From Scardovia wiggsiae F0424 (GTDB lineage: Bacteria; Actinomycetota; Actinomycetes; Actinomycetales; Bifidobacteriaceae), in NCBI RefSeq assembly GCF_000269605.1, contig NZ_AKCI01000001.1, forward strand, positions 1,178,001 to 1,242,000: DNA of 64,000 bases. The letters are read 5' to 3'. The notes beneath the pieces are model-generated. The model saw nothing but the letters and a program-made list of their open reading frames with translations. It made no database searches and was not told the DNA's origin. This document shows, one piece after another, positions 36,393 through 45,343 of the stretch. Made by a program: the position numbers and the translations under genes. How positions within the stretch are numbered: position 1 is the stretch's first letter; the number at the start of each line of letters is the position of its first letter.

Positions 36393-39200
36393 ATGGCAGG
36401 ATCAGATATCAGCACGAACGGGACAGATACAGGCGCAGATGCGCTGCGCAATGCAGATGAGCAGAGCCCTACCCGCCAGTTCGTTGCCGTTAATGCGCAG
36501 CTCGCGAGCGAGGAAGGATCGCTCCCCCCTGGGCTCCGCGAAGATATGGATCTCGTCCTCGATATGCTGCGGACTATTTTAGGCGAATACAACCCGCATA
36601 TCCTTAAGATGTTTGATGCCCTGAGGGAAGATGTTATAGTGGCGAACGAGGAGCGCTTCCACAATGCTGCAGATTCCCCTGACTTCCATGATGCAGCGGT
36701 GCGGGGTATGAAAGAAGCTGTCTCCCTGATCGACGGCAGTTCTATGGAAGAGGCTCAGGCACTGGCACGGGCTTTCACCACATACTTCCACCTGGCGAAC
36801 CTGTGCGAAGAGAACTACCGCGTCTCCGTACTGCTTACGCGCGAAAACACTGTTGAAACAGGGTCCCCCACCGACCCCATGAATGCCCTGTCGGTTGCAT
36901 ATAAACAGCTTATTGACGAAGTGGGCCCCGCCGGGGCAGGCGAGCTCCTGGAAAAGCTGGAATTCCATCCAGTCTTCACCGCCCACCCGACCGAGGCGCG
37001 CCGCAAGGCCGTAGAGGGGAAGATCCGCCGCATATCGAACCTTCTGGCGGTCCGCAGGCATACAGGCGGCTCCCTTCGCACAGAAAACGACCGTGAAATA
37101 TACAGCGAAATCGATTCACTGTTCCGCACTTCCCCGATAGCTGCAAAAAAGCCGACCCCCGTAGAAGAAGCCGATACCATCCTTGATATTTTCGATAACA
37201 CTTTGTTTGCTATGATCCCCAGAGTCTACCGCCGGTTTGACAACTGGATGCTCGGCAAGAAAGCAGGCACAGTCGCCTCCGTATGCCCCGCTTTCTTCCA
37301 CCCCGGAAGCTGGATAGGCTCAGACCGCGACGGCAACCCCAATGTAACAGCAAAAGTCAGCCGGAAAGTTGCCGACAAATTCTACGGTCATATGGTGGAA
37401 ACCCTTGCCGAGGCAACGTACACAGTGGGCCGGAACCTGACGCTCGAATCCCGGACCACACCGGCAAACGCACAGCTCCTTGCACTATGGAGCAGGCAAA
37501 AGGAGCTGAGTGAAAAACTGACCAGCCACGCAGAGCTTATCTCAAGCCGCGAGCCGCACCGAGCCTGCCTTTTTGTTATGGCCGACCGTCTGCGGGCAAC
37601 CAAAGACCGCAATGCCGACCTTATGTACACAGGTTATGAGGAGTTCCTTGACGACCTGAAAACCGTGCAGAAATCCCTCGCCGAAGCCGGGGCAGTACGC
37701 AGCGCTTACGGACCGGTCCAAACACTTATCTGGCAGGTCGAAACCTTCGGATTCCATATGGTCGAAATGGAATTCCGCCAGCATTCCATTGTGCATACAC
37801 GGGCCCTGGAGGATATCCGCGAGCACGGGCTGCACGGCGAGCGGGGGACGCTTGAGCCTATGACCCAGGAAGTGCTGAGCACATTCCGCGCACTGGGGGC
37901 GATCCAGAAACATAACGGCAGGAAAGCTGCCGGACGGTACATCATATCTTTCTGCAAAACTGCGCAGCATGTCAAAGATGTCTACGAGCTCAACCGCCTG
38001 GCTTTCGCCGACCCCAAGAATGCGCCGACCCTTGATGTTATCCCCCTGTTCGAGCAGCTGGAAGACCTGGAGAATTCCGTAGATGTACTCGAAGAGATCA
38101 TCAGGATACCTGAAGTCAAAGCACGGCTGAAGGCGACAGACAACCGTATGGAAGTCATGCTCGGGTACTCGGATTCGTCAAAAGACGCCGGACCTACTTC
38201 AGCGACCCTTGCGCTCCACCGCGCGCAGGGGCGGATAGCCGAATGGGCAAAGGGCCACGGCATTGATATAACGCTTTTCCACGGGCGCGGCGGCGCTGTC
38301 GGGCGCGGCGGCGGGCCTGCGAACCGCGCAGTCCTTGCACAGCCGGCAGGCTCTGTAAACTGCCGGTTCAAAGTCACAGAACAGGGCGAAGTCATTTTTG
38401 CACGCTACGGGAACCCGATACTGGCAGCCCGGCACGTTGAGGCCATCGCATCAGCAACGCTTCTGCAGTCAGCCCCCAGCACCGAAAAGACCAATACTGA
38501 CATGACCGGGAAATACGCCGGGATGGCGGACACCTTGGACCGTGCATCGCGTAAAAAATACGTAGGGCTGCTGAACTCGCAGGATTTCACACCATGGTTC
38601 TCCACTGTGACACCGCTGACCGAGATTGGCCTTCTCCCCATAGGCTCACGCCCTGCAAAACGCGGCCTCGGGGCCAAATCGCTTGACGACCTGCGCACGA
38701 TCCCATGGGTGTTCTCATGGGCACAGGCACGCATCAACCTTGCCGCATGGTACGGGCTGGGGACGGCATGCGAGCGTTTCGGCAACCTCAGCGAGCTCCG
38801 CGAAGCCTACCGGCAGTGGCCGCTGTTCAGCACATTCATCGACAACATCGAAATGTCCCTTGCCAAGACAGACAGCCATATTGCGCATATGTATCTTGAC
38901 CTGGGCGAACGCGAAGACCTGAAAAAAGAAGTCCTGGACGAAATGAGGCTGACACGGGAATGGGTGCTGCGTATTACGGGCGACGACTGGCCGCTGGAGC
39001 ACCGGCATATCCTTGGGCAGGCCATCCGTATCCGCTCGCCGTATGTAGACGCCCTGTCCCTTGCACAGGTACGGGCCTTAAGGTCCCTGCGCCGCCAGGA
39101 CAGTAAATCTGAGCTTAACGAATCCCAGACAGCAGATTATATATACCTGATCCTGTGCACAGTATCAGGCGTGGCGGCAGGGCTGCAGAACACGGGGTGA
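36393..39200 (+). CDS. ppc: Phosphoenolpyruvate carboxylase
   Basis: 935 residues. It fixes bicarbonate onto PEP to give oxaloacetate, the main anaplerotic step. Catalytic signatures are VFTAHPTEARRK (His), GYSDSSKDAGP, and FHGRGGAVGRGGGP; the C-terminus ends QNTG as in the family. The ATG at 36393 has AAAGGGG upstream; a longer frame from 36342 lacks such a site. The A+T-rich cassette begins just after its stop. Confidence 0.97.
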   Translation: MAGSDISTNGTDTGADALRNADEQSPTRQFVAVNAQLASEEGSLPPGLREDMDLVLDMLRTILGEYNPHILKMFDALREDVIVANEERFHNAADSPDFHDAAVRGMKEAVSLIDGSSMEEAQALARAFTTYFHLANLCEENYRVSVLLTRENTVETGSPTDPMNALSVAYKQLIDEVGPAGAGELLEKLEFHPVFTAHPTEARRKAVEGKIRRISNLLAVRRHTGGSLRTENDREIYSEIDSLFRTSPIAAKKPTPVEEADTILDIFDNTLFAMIPRVYRRFDNWMLGKKAGTVASVCPAFFHPGSWIGSDRDGNPNVTAKVSRKVADKFYGHMVETLAEATYTVGRNLTLESRTTPANAQLLALWSRQKELSEKLTSHAELISSREPHRACLFVMADRLRATKDRNADLMYTGYEEFLDDLKTVQKSLAEAGAVRSAYGPVQTLIWQVETFGFHMVEMEFRQHSIVHTRALEDIREHGLHGERGTLEPMTQEVLSTFRALGAIQKHNGRKAAGRYIISFCKTAQHVKDVYELNRLAFADPKNAPTLDVIPLFEQLEDLENSVDVLEEIIRIPEVKARLKATDNRMEVMLGYSDSSKDAGPTSATLALHRAQGRIAEWAKGHGIDITLFHGRGGAVGRGGGPANRAVLAQPAGSVNCRFKVTEQGEVIFARYGNPILAARHVEAIASATLLQSAPSTEKTNTDMTGKYAGMADTLDRASRKKYVGLLNSQDFTPWFSTVTPLTEIGLLPIGSRPAKRGLGAKSLDDLRTIPWVFSWAQARINLAAWYGLGTACERFGNLSELREAYRQWPLFSTFIDNIEMSLAKTDSHIAHMYLDLGEREDLKKEVLDEMRLTREWVLRITGDDWPLEHRHILGQAIRIRSPYVDALSLAQVRALRSLRRQDSKSELNESQTADYIYLILCTVSGVAAGLQNTG

Positions 39201-39271
39201 TAATTGGCGAAAGTTAACTTTATTATCGCAGATAAATCATATTTATATAATCAATTATTTATATAGTACTC

Positions 39272-40480
39272 TTAGATATCGCTTCTTGCGGCGATATCCA
39301 TTTCCCGGAGTAGGATATCCGCAGCAGCTAGAGCAGACAGCTCGTGATTATCTCCTATAAGCTCGACGATATCTACGCCAATGATTTTTCTGCCTAAACA
39401 TACTCGTTGAAGGAGCTCTTCAAGCTCATTAATCGTTAAACCTCCTGGTAGAGGGGTGCCAGTTCCAGGAACTACCGATGGATCAAGAACGTCAACATCA
39501 ACTGTAATATGCCATGGGATATCAAAATCAAGTTCACTTTGATACTGTTCTGCGGATAGATCTAGGCCACTTTTACCAGCCCATAAACGAATTTTTGAAG
39601 TCTCTTCAGGGTCTTCATCAATCATCTGCCGTACTCCAAATTGAGCTATTGTTTTTATCTCCTTTCTGCCAGCAATCCAGCTCATTACATTTCCATGATG
39701 CAAGTATGTCCGCCAGTCACCATCAAATATTGCGGATAAATAGTCGCTATGGGCATCAAAGTGTATGATTCCGAATTTATCATACCCACTTTCTATATAC
39801 CCTTGAACAATCGCCCAAGTTATTGAATGATCTCCACCAAGTATAACCGGCTTCTTACCCTCTTTACATAAAGAAGAAACTATGGTCTTTAACCGATCAA
39901 AGACCTTCCCATTCCGAGTCTGTATCTGATCTCCAATATTACCAATATCAGCAACCCGTGTGTTCTCCAGAATCCTTCTTTTCTGAACAGGATCCCACAT
40001 ACCGTCCTTATCGTCATTCAATTTAAAGATACTTGTAGCTACTTTTCGTATCGTATCCGGAGCTGTTTTTGCGCCTTCCCGATTCGATACACCGGCATCA
40101 TATTCAACGCCTAACGCAACCATATCTATAGATTCATCTTCAAGCACCTCACTAAAAGATTTAATCGGTGCATTAAAAAGACCTCTCATAAGGAAATCTT
40201 TTTCATACTTCTTATTACAATTAGCTAAAACGATAAGGGAAGATTCTATAAAAGAATGAACTACCGATTCAACAGTATCGCGTCGCTCTGGCTTTACTGA
40301 TAACAACAATTTTTTAATTGAAATTGGAAAAGCAAATTGCGTAAGGATTGAATAAGCACCATGTCCTATGGTTATTTGTAACCCACTTTCGGGATTCCAC
40401 AATATTACACGATTGTTATTAGTATCATTCTCGCGCACAATGAAGTCTGTATTAATACAATATAACTCTGAAGAATTCAT
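39272..40480 (-). CDS. Ureohydrolase (agmatinase/arginase type) with N-terminal PqqD/RRE-like domain
   Basis: 402 residues. The C-terminal about 285 residues form a complete manganese ureohydrolase: GGDHS (215-219), DAHSD (242-246), TVDVDVLDP (327-334), PGTGTPLPGG (338-347) and DIVEL (370-374); YDAGVSNREGAKTAP (127-141) is agmatinase-like. Members hydrolyse a guanidino group to urea plus an amine. The first about 105 residues are not part of that family and resemble a small winged-helix PqqD-type domain (VILWNPESGLQITIGHGAYS, LLLSVKPERRDTVESVVHSF), a fold used by RiPP enzymes to grip leader peptides. This domain call is by eye. It is the last gene of the cassette, so it may act on arginine in the peptide or on free arginine or agmatine. 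Confidence 0.8.
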   Translation of the reverse strand: MNSSELYCINTDFIVRENDTNNNRVILWNPESGLQITIGHGAYSILTQFAFPISIKKLLLSVKPERRDTVESVVHSFIESSLIVLANCNKKYEKDFLMRGLFNAPIKSFSEVLEDESIDMVALGVEYDAGVSNREGAKTAPDTIRKVATSIFKLNDDKDGMWDPVQKRRILENTRVADIGNIGDQIQTRNGKVFDRLKTIVSSLCKEGKKPVILGGDHSITWAIVQGYIESGYDKFGIIHFDAHSDYLSAIFDGDWRTYLHHGNVMSWIAGRKEIKTIAQFGVRQMIDEDPEETSKIRLWAGKSGLDLSAEQYQSELDFDIPWHITVDVDVLDPSVVPGTGTPLPGGLTINELEELLQRVCLGRKIIGVDIVELIGDNHELSALAAADILLREMDIAARSDI

Positions 40481-40502
40481 TAATATCTTTCTCTAACTTT
40501 AC

Positions 40503-42257
40503 TTACTGTTTGATATACTTCGCAAAATCACTGTCAGATGCCAATAATTCATAAGGGGAGCCTTGCTCAACAATATGATGATGGTCAAGGAGTACTATCC
40601 TATTACATCTCATCGCCGTCTGAAGGCGATGGGCAATCATGATCACAGTTTTCCCTTTCAGAACCTTCCTAAACATAGTTTCAGTACGTGCCATCTCCTC
40701 ATAGGAAAACGTTGACATCGCTTCATCAAGAACGACAAAATCAGGATTTTCTAGTACGACACGTGCCAAGGCTATCTTCTGTTTATCTACAGAACCCAAG
40801 TCAAGATCATTTACATTATCATCCAAATGACTGCTATATTCTGAAGCATCCACGAGCATAAGCGCATTTCGTATTGCCACGTCATCTGCAGAGGAATTGA
40901 TAAGATGTAAATTGAATCGCAGTGTTCCGCTAAAAATGTGTGATTCTTGTGCTACGAACATCACACGAGGCTGTCTCCCATATAGCTTTGGCGATAAATA
41001 CGAAATCGAAATATAGCCACCGGCTGGGGGTATCAAGCCGCATAACGCCAAGGCTAACGTAGTTTTTCCAGCTCCCGATGGACCAACCAATGCTATACTC
41101 TCACCAGGCATTATTCGTATGCTGACATCTTTTATCACAGGATTACCTTTCTCATATTCAACATACAAGCTATCCACAGTAACCATACACCCGTCTGAAG
41201 TATCCTGAATACAATTCTCGGTATCCTCTGAACCATCTAAACTAATAGCACTCTTTGTTGTAGAAACGCCAGCCATACGGCGCATTGCAGCCCAAGCCAA
41301 CTGAAGCTGGTCAGTCCAGTATAGAAGGTCATCCATAGGATCTACTACCAGCTGTGTGTTCATCGCTATCGCAACTACGATACCGATATTAGCTTGACCG
41401 TTAAGAACCATAGCTCCCCCAACTATTGCTACGAGCGCAAAAGGTAAGTAATAGCCAAGTTGTACCGCGGGAAACCACCACTGCTGAAGAGAGAGTGTAT
41501 AGCGTTCAGCCTTAGAAACATTATGGGCACCCTCCCCCAAGGCATCCATAATACGTTTTGAATCATTAAGTAAATCAACTGTACGAGCAGATTCAATTGA
41601 CTCGCTGGAAATGGAATCGAACCGTCCATGGTTGCGAAGCTCCTCCTCATAGGCATGCTGCGAACGCTTTACATACCACCTCGTTACCAGGAACAGAAGG
41701 GGCAGCCCTGCAAGTGAAATAAACGCAATCCGCCAATCCAGGAGGAATGAGGATGCTGCAGCAAACATCAAATACAGAACCGCGACTAAACTCTCCGGAA
41801 GTCCGATACGAACTGCTTCGGATACCGCATCAATATCATTTGTAGTACGGGCTATAACATCACCACGACCAGCCTGCTCAACCACTATTAGAGGAAGCCG
41901 TGTTACTCCATCAATAACATCATTACGCAGCCGCATAAAAATATTTTCTCCGAATCTCCATGAAGTACGTTGAGCGCACCAGGTCAGGAATGCCTGCATC
42001 GCCAATACCACACATAATATTGAGAACAGTACCCAAACATTTAACCTTACGGGTACTGCTACGTCGGTAAGAGTATCAATCAGCCACCCGAATAATATTG
42101 GCGAAAATACTCCTGCCCCAATAGCGAAAACATGAAGTACCACAAGTGCAGCAAGCCCGCCTTTATGCTCTTTCATTATTTTCAGTACATATCGCCATGT
42201 TTCTTGAGCACTGGCAACAGGTAACTGATGGCTGCGCACATTGTCATTAATACTCAT
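40503..42257 (-). CDS. ABC exporter half-transporter B (intact Walker A, degenerate signature)
   Basis: 584 residues: six membrane helices then an ATPase domain. Walker A GPSGAGKTT (392-400), Q-loop FVAQESHIFSG, Walker B VVLDEAMS with the catalytic Glu, and H-loop IAHRL are intact. The signature LSGGQ is replaced by LGSVDKQ (487-493). It has no N-terminal C39 peptidase. The ATG overlaps the stop of the partner gene (ATGA), implying an obligate pair. Likely exports the cassette's product. Confidence 0.9.
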   Translation of the reverse strand: MSINDNVRSHQLPVASAQETWRYVLKIMKEHKGGLAALVVLHVFAIGAGVFSPILFGWLIDTLTDVAVPVRLNVWVLFSILCVVLAMQAFLTWCAQRTSWRFGENIFMRLRNDVIDGVTRLPLIVVEQAGRGDVIARTTNDIDAVSEAVRIGLPESLVAVLYLMFAAASSFLLDWRIAFISLAGLPLLFLVTRWYVKRSQHAYEEELRNHGRFDSISSESIESARTVDLLNDSKRIMDALGEGAHNVSKAERYTLSLQQWWFPAVQLGYYLPFALVAIVGGAMVLNGQANIGIVVAIAMNTQLVVDPMDDLLYWTDQLQLAWAAMRRMAGVSTTKSAISLDGSEDTENCIQDTSDGCMVTVDSLYVEYEKGNPVIKDVSIRIMPGESIALVGPSGAGKTTLALALCGLIPPAGGYISISYLSPKLYGRQPRVMFVAQESHIFSGTLRFNLHLINSSADDVAIRNALMLVDASEYSSHLDDNVNDLDLGSVDKQKIALARVVLENPDFVVLDEAMSTFSYEEMARTETMFRKVLKGKTVIMIAHRLQTAMRCNRIVLLDHHHIVEQGSPYELLASDSDFAKYIKQ

Positions 42258-43918
42258 ATTTCCTCCAAATTTATAAACATCTCCCTATACTGCGGGTTTT
42301 TCATCAACTCCTGATGAGATCCGCTCATGAACAATGCATTATCACGTATCCAAAGCACTGTATCCGAATGCTGTATGTGAGCCGGACTATGGGTAGCCAC
42401 AACTGTAATAGCATCCTTACGTTCGTTGTACAGCTGTTCTATAATATTCTTTTCTGTAACTGTATCTAAAGCACTGGTAGGCTCGACTAAAACAAGCACA
42501 GCAGGATTCGGCACCAAAGCTTTTGCAAGTAATAATCGCTGACGCTGTCCACCGGACAGGTTCCGCCCACCGTCAGTAATATAGTGGTCCAGCCCATCAC
42601 TAAAACTGTCCATCAGTTCTCCCAGAGAGGAATTCTGCAAAACCCGAATTTTAACAGCATCAGGATATTCAGACCCTCCTAATATCTCGGACAAAGTCCC
42701 ACTAACTAAGCTAGCATCGGTATCCAGCAAAGTTGCCTGTTCCCTGATCGCCTTCTCTGAATAAACGGAGTATGAAACACCATTTATCAAACCTCTACCC
42801 TCATTATCAGCTCCAGCTAGCCGCTCAGCAATACCGCTCATTTCAGACAATGCATCTGCGAAAAGTACAGTGTACCCAGGTGTTATGCGGATTCCAGTCT
42901 GAGGATCCATAACCGTTTTTACCTCAGGAATAACTGATACCCCTCTGTGCGGCTCCCGCCCCGAAGACAAAACACGCTGCTCACGCTCTAGGCCAACAGC
43001 CGCTGGAACAAACTGCTGCAAAGACGAAATTAACGCTGTCACAGGCTGCAGCAGATACGTGGCTAAACCATAGAACGATACAATCTGGCCAACATTCATC
43101 CAGCCATACTGCCACTGTAGCAAAGCTATACCAAGGACTGCCAGCAGTACTGATGCGGGGATAAGTTCACGCAGCCCGTCAATTAATGCCCTCGTATTAG
43201 CAACGTTAAGGCCTTTGCGCTTCATCTCTGTAGATAAATTATGATAGCTGGCGAGAAATACCTTGCGTCCATGCGTACCCAACAATACCCTGTGCCCGGT
43301 TGCAGCGTCTATAGCCATAGAAGTCATTGCTCCGGCAGTTTTTCTGTACTCGGCGAGGTGCTTACGCAGTTTATGAAGTACTTTGGGCAAGAACAGACAT
43401 AGTATAGGGACTGCTATAAGAATAGATACCCCTACACGCCACGACTGCGTAAGTAGATAAACGCCCGCAACAGCATAAGTCCCAAGTCCGACAATAACAA
43501 ACTCAATCGCGGAAAAACCGCTGGCTATCGCACTTATATCATCCTCAGCTACCTCAACAACGTCACCAGTGTTCAATCCCTTATCAAAAACACCTCTATA
43601 CGAAATAACATGTTTAGTGACTCTCTCTTTATGCTGAGTCCTGATATCGATACCAATGCGCGTATCAAGGATATGCGCGCTTATAGAGGCCGTTATCCTT
43701 ATCAGAACAGCAGCAACAAGAAAGGTACTTACCGAAATAAGCCCAACAGTATTATGCTCATTAACTGTATTAACAAGAATACCAAGCCCTACTGGAAGTG
43801 ATGCCTCAGCCAATGATTGTATAAGAGACAGAAGAGTCAGCACAGAAAGAAGTATGCGGCGGCCTTTAGTGATCCCGACCAATTGCCTTAGTACTGCTGT
43901 AAATGAAAGATGCTCCAT
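42254..43918 (-). CDS. ABC exporter half-transporter A (no Walker A, intact signature)
   Basis: 554 residues with the exporter membrane domain and an ATPase domain. The Walker A loop is lost (FADALSEMSGIAERLAG in its place) and Walker B has Val for Asp (VLVLVEPTS), while the signature LSGGQRQ (454-460) and the H-loop His (VATHSPAH) are conserved. With the partner it would form one working ATP site (partner Walker A plus this signature) and one dead site. No leader peptidase domain. Starts 13 bp after the fold-I PLP gene. Confidence 0.88.
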   Translation of the reverse strand: MEHLSFTAVLRQLVGITKGRRILLSVLTLLSLIQSLAEASLPVGLGILVNTVNEHNTVGLISVSTFLVAAVLIRITASISAHILDTRIGIDIRTQHKERVTKHVISYRGVFDKGLNTGDVVEVAEDDISAIASGFSAIEFVIVGLGTYAVAGVYLLTQSWRVGVSILIAVPILCLFLPKVLHKLRKHLAEYRKTAGAMTSMAIDAATGHRVLLGTHGRKVFLASYHNLSTEMKRKGLNVANTRALIDGLRELIPASVLLAVLGIALLQWQYGWMNVGQIVSFYGLATYLLQPVTALISSLQQFVPAAVGLEREQRVLSSGREPHRGVSVIPEVKTVMDPQTGIRITPGYTVLFADALSEMSGIAERLAGADNEGRGLINGVSYSVYSEKAIREQATLLDTDASLVSGTLSEILGGSEYPDAVKIRVLQNSSLGELMDSFSDGLDHYITDGGRNLSGGQRQRLLLAKALVPNPAVLVLVEPTSALDTVTEKNIIEQLYNERKDAITVVATHSPAHIQHSDTVLWIRDNALFMSGSHQELMKNPQYREMFINLEEI

Positions 43919-43930
43919 TATGTAAACTTC

Positions 43931-45343
43931 CTACAACTCTAGTTCTACCGGTTTAACCATTCGATAGTTTTCACGTAATCCTTGCATAGACTCAAAACTT
44001 GAAATCTCCTGAATCAAATTAATTATCTCGCGAAGAAAAACTCCCGCTCGTGAGCCTATAGCAATTTTCATAATGCATCTCAAATCTCTTTTAAATGGAA
44101 TTACCGCATCATACCTATGTCCACGGAAACCAAAACTCCCACCAAACGTAAACTCAATATTACGTTGATGAGCCTCATAATAAAGTACACCAAGCAAAAA
44201 CATATAATCCTCATAACCGTCATTCTGTAGCTTAAGGACAGAAAAAGGCGCATGATTGATACTTGCTGACTTCAAAAGAGCCGGGTGTGCTATAGATCGG
44301 AAAATGCCCTTCCCACAAAGGGGAGCTAAGGCCTCTGCAAACAATGAATTATTTTTAGCAACTAAAGCAACGTGAGTATTCAACCACTCCCTATTAAGGA
44401 AGAAAGAATTATCTAATATCACACACTCAAAAGGTGATAGCGCAGTACCATATATCGCCCTTACTTTTCTCAGATCTCCAGAAAAATCCCCTTTATCATG
44501 TAACTGATATACCTCAACTATACCGACATTGGCAAGTTCTAGACCAAACTGATCTTGTTTTAATCCTGAACGTACATCGCAAAGTATTCCCACTCCATAC
44601 TCTCTGGCTTTTTTAAGTATTTTATATTTCCCCCATGACTCGGGAGTTAAAGTCGAATCTACTATAACATATGATGGGGCTCCAACTTCTCTCCAGAACG
44701 AAAGCAACGCACTATAATCAGTTCCTTCAAGTCCCCAGTTATAATGTATAGGTTCTATTAGTAAAATATCAATAGGTGAGTTTGGTATATCAGTTATAGA
44801 ACTATAATGGGATACTTTCGCCTGATAATTTGATAAAAGCTCTCCGATCATTAATGTCTCAAAATAATCACCAACAATAGCTACCGCTGGAGATCGTTGA
44901 TGAATTTGGCTAAAATTATAAACCATCAGATGTAGTAATGCATTGATAGCAGCGGTACCGCTGCTAAAAAGGATGCCGTCGCACAGTTCATCCGTCTGTG
45001 TACAATAATTTGTAGCAATTTTTTCCTCTAAAAATGCACAAGTAGCACTTCGAGCATAACTATAAGTTAGCTTCTGCCCCGATGGCAAGATAATAGCTTT
45101 CTCATCACTCGGTGTTTGCATATGCCCGCGAACACGTCTCTCTGAATCAATGTAAAATGCAGTACGTAGCTGAGCTGTTTGGCGAGAAAGAAAACTTTCA
45201 TACTTTTTTGGTTGTCGTGTATCTTCGAAATCCATAAGTGTATTCTCTATATGTTCAAAAAGCTTGGGATCCCTATCCTTATTCTGCTGAATCACACGAA
45301 GCAGCAGATCATGTTCTAAAGCAAGTCCTATTTCATCACCCAT
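43931..45343 (-). CDS. Fold-I PLP-dependent enzyme (Cys/Met-metabolism-like)
   Basis: 470 residues. FSSGTAAINALLHLM (126-140) matches the phosphate-binding segment of the cystathionine gamma-synthase group, VIVDSTLTPESWG contains the ring-binding Asp229, and RSGLKQDQFGLELANVG carries the likely Schiff-base Lys262 (in place of STKY). An N-terminal region of about 90 residues is atypical. Relatives catalyse gamma- or beta-elimination and replacement; the sequence is diverged and the reaction cannot be named. The start overlaps the decarboxylase stop by 8 nt. Confidence 0.75.
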   Translation of the reverse strand: MGDEIGLALEHDLLLRVIQQNKDRDPKLFEHIENTLMDFEDTRQPKKYESFLSRQTAQLRTAFYIDSERRVRGHMQTPSDEKAIILPSGQKLTYSYARSATCAFLEEKIATNYCTQTDELCDGILFSSGTAAINALLHLMVYNFSQIHQRSPAVAIVGDYFETLMIGELLSNYQAKVSHYSSITDIPNSPIDILLIEPIHYNWGLEGTDYSALLSFWREVGAPSYVIVDSTLTPESWGKYKILKKAREYGVGILCDVRSGLKQDQFGLELANVGIVEVYQLHDKGDFSGDLRKVRAIYGTALSPFECVILDNSFFLNREWLNTHVALVAKNNSLFAEALAPLCGKGIFRSIAHPALLKSASINHAPFSVLKLQNDGYEDYMFLLGVLYYEAHQRNIEFTFGGSFGFRGHRYDAVIPFKRDLRCIMKIAIGSRAGVFLREIINLIQEISSFESMQGLRENYRMVKPVELEL

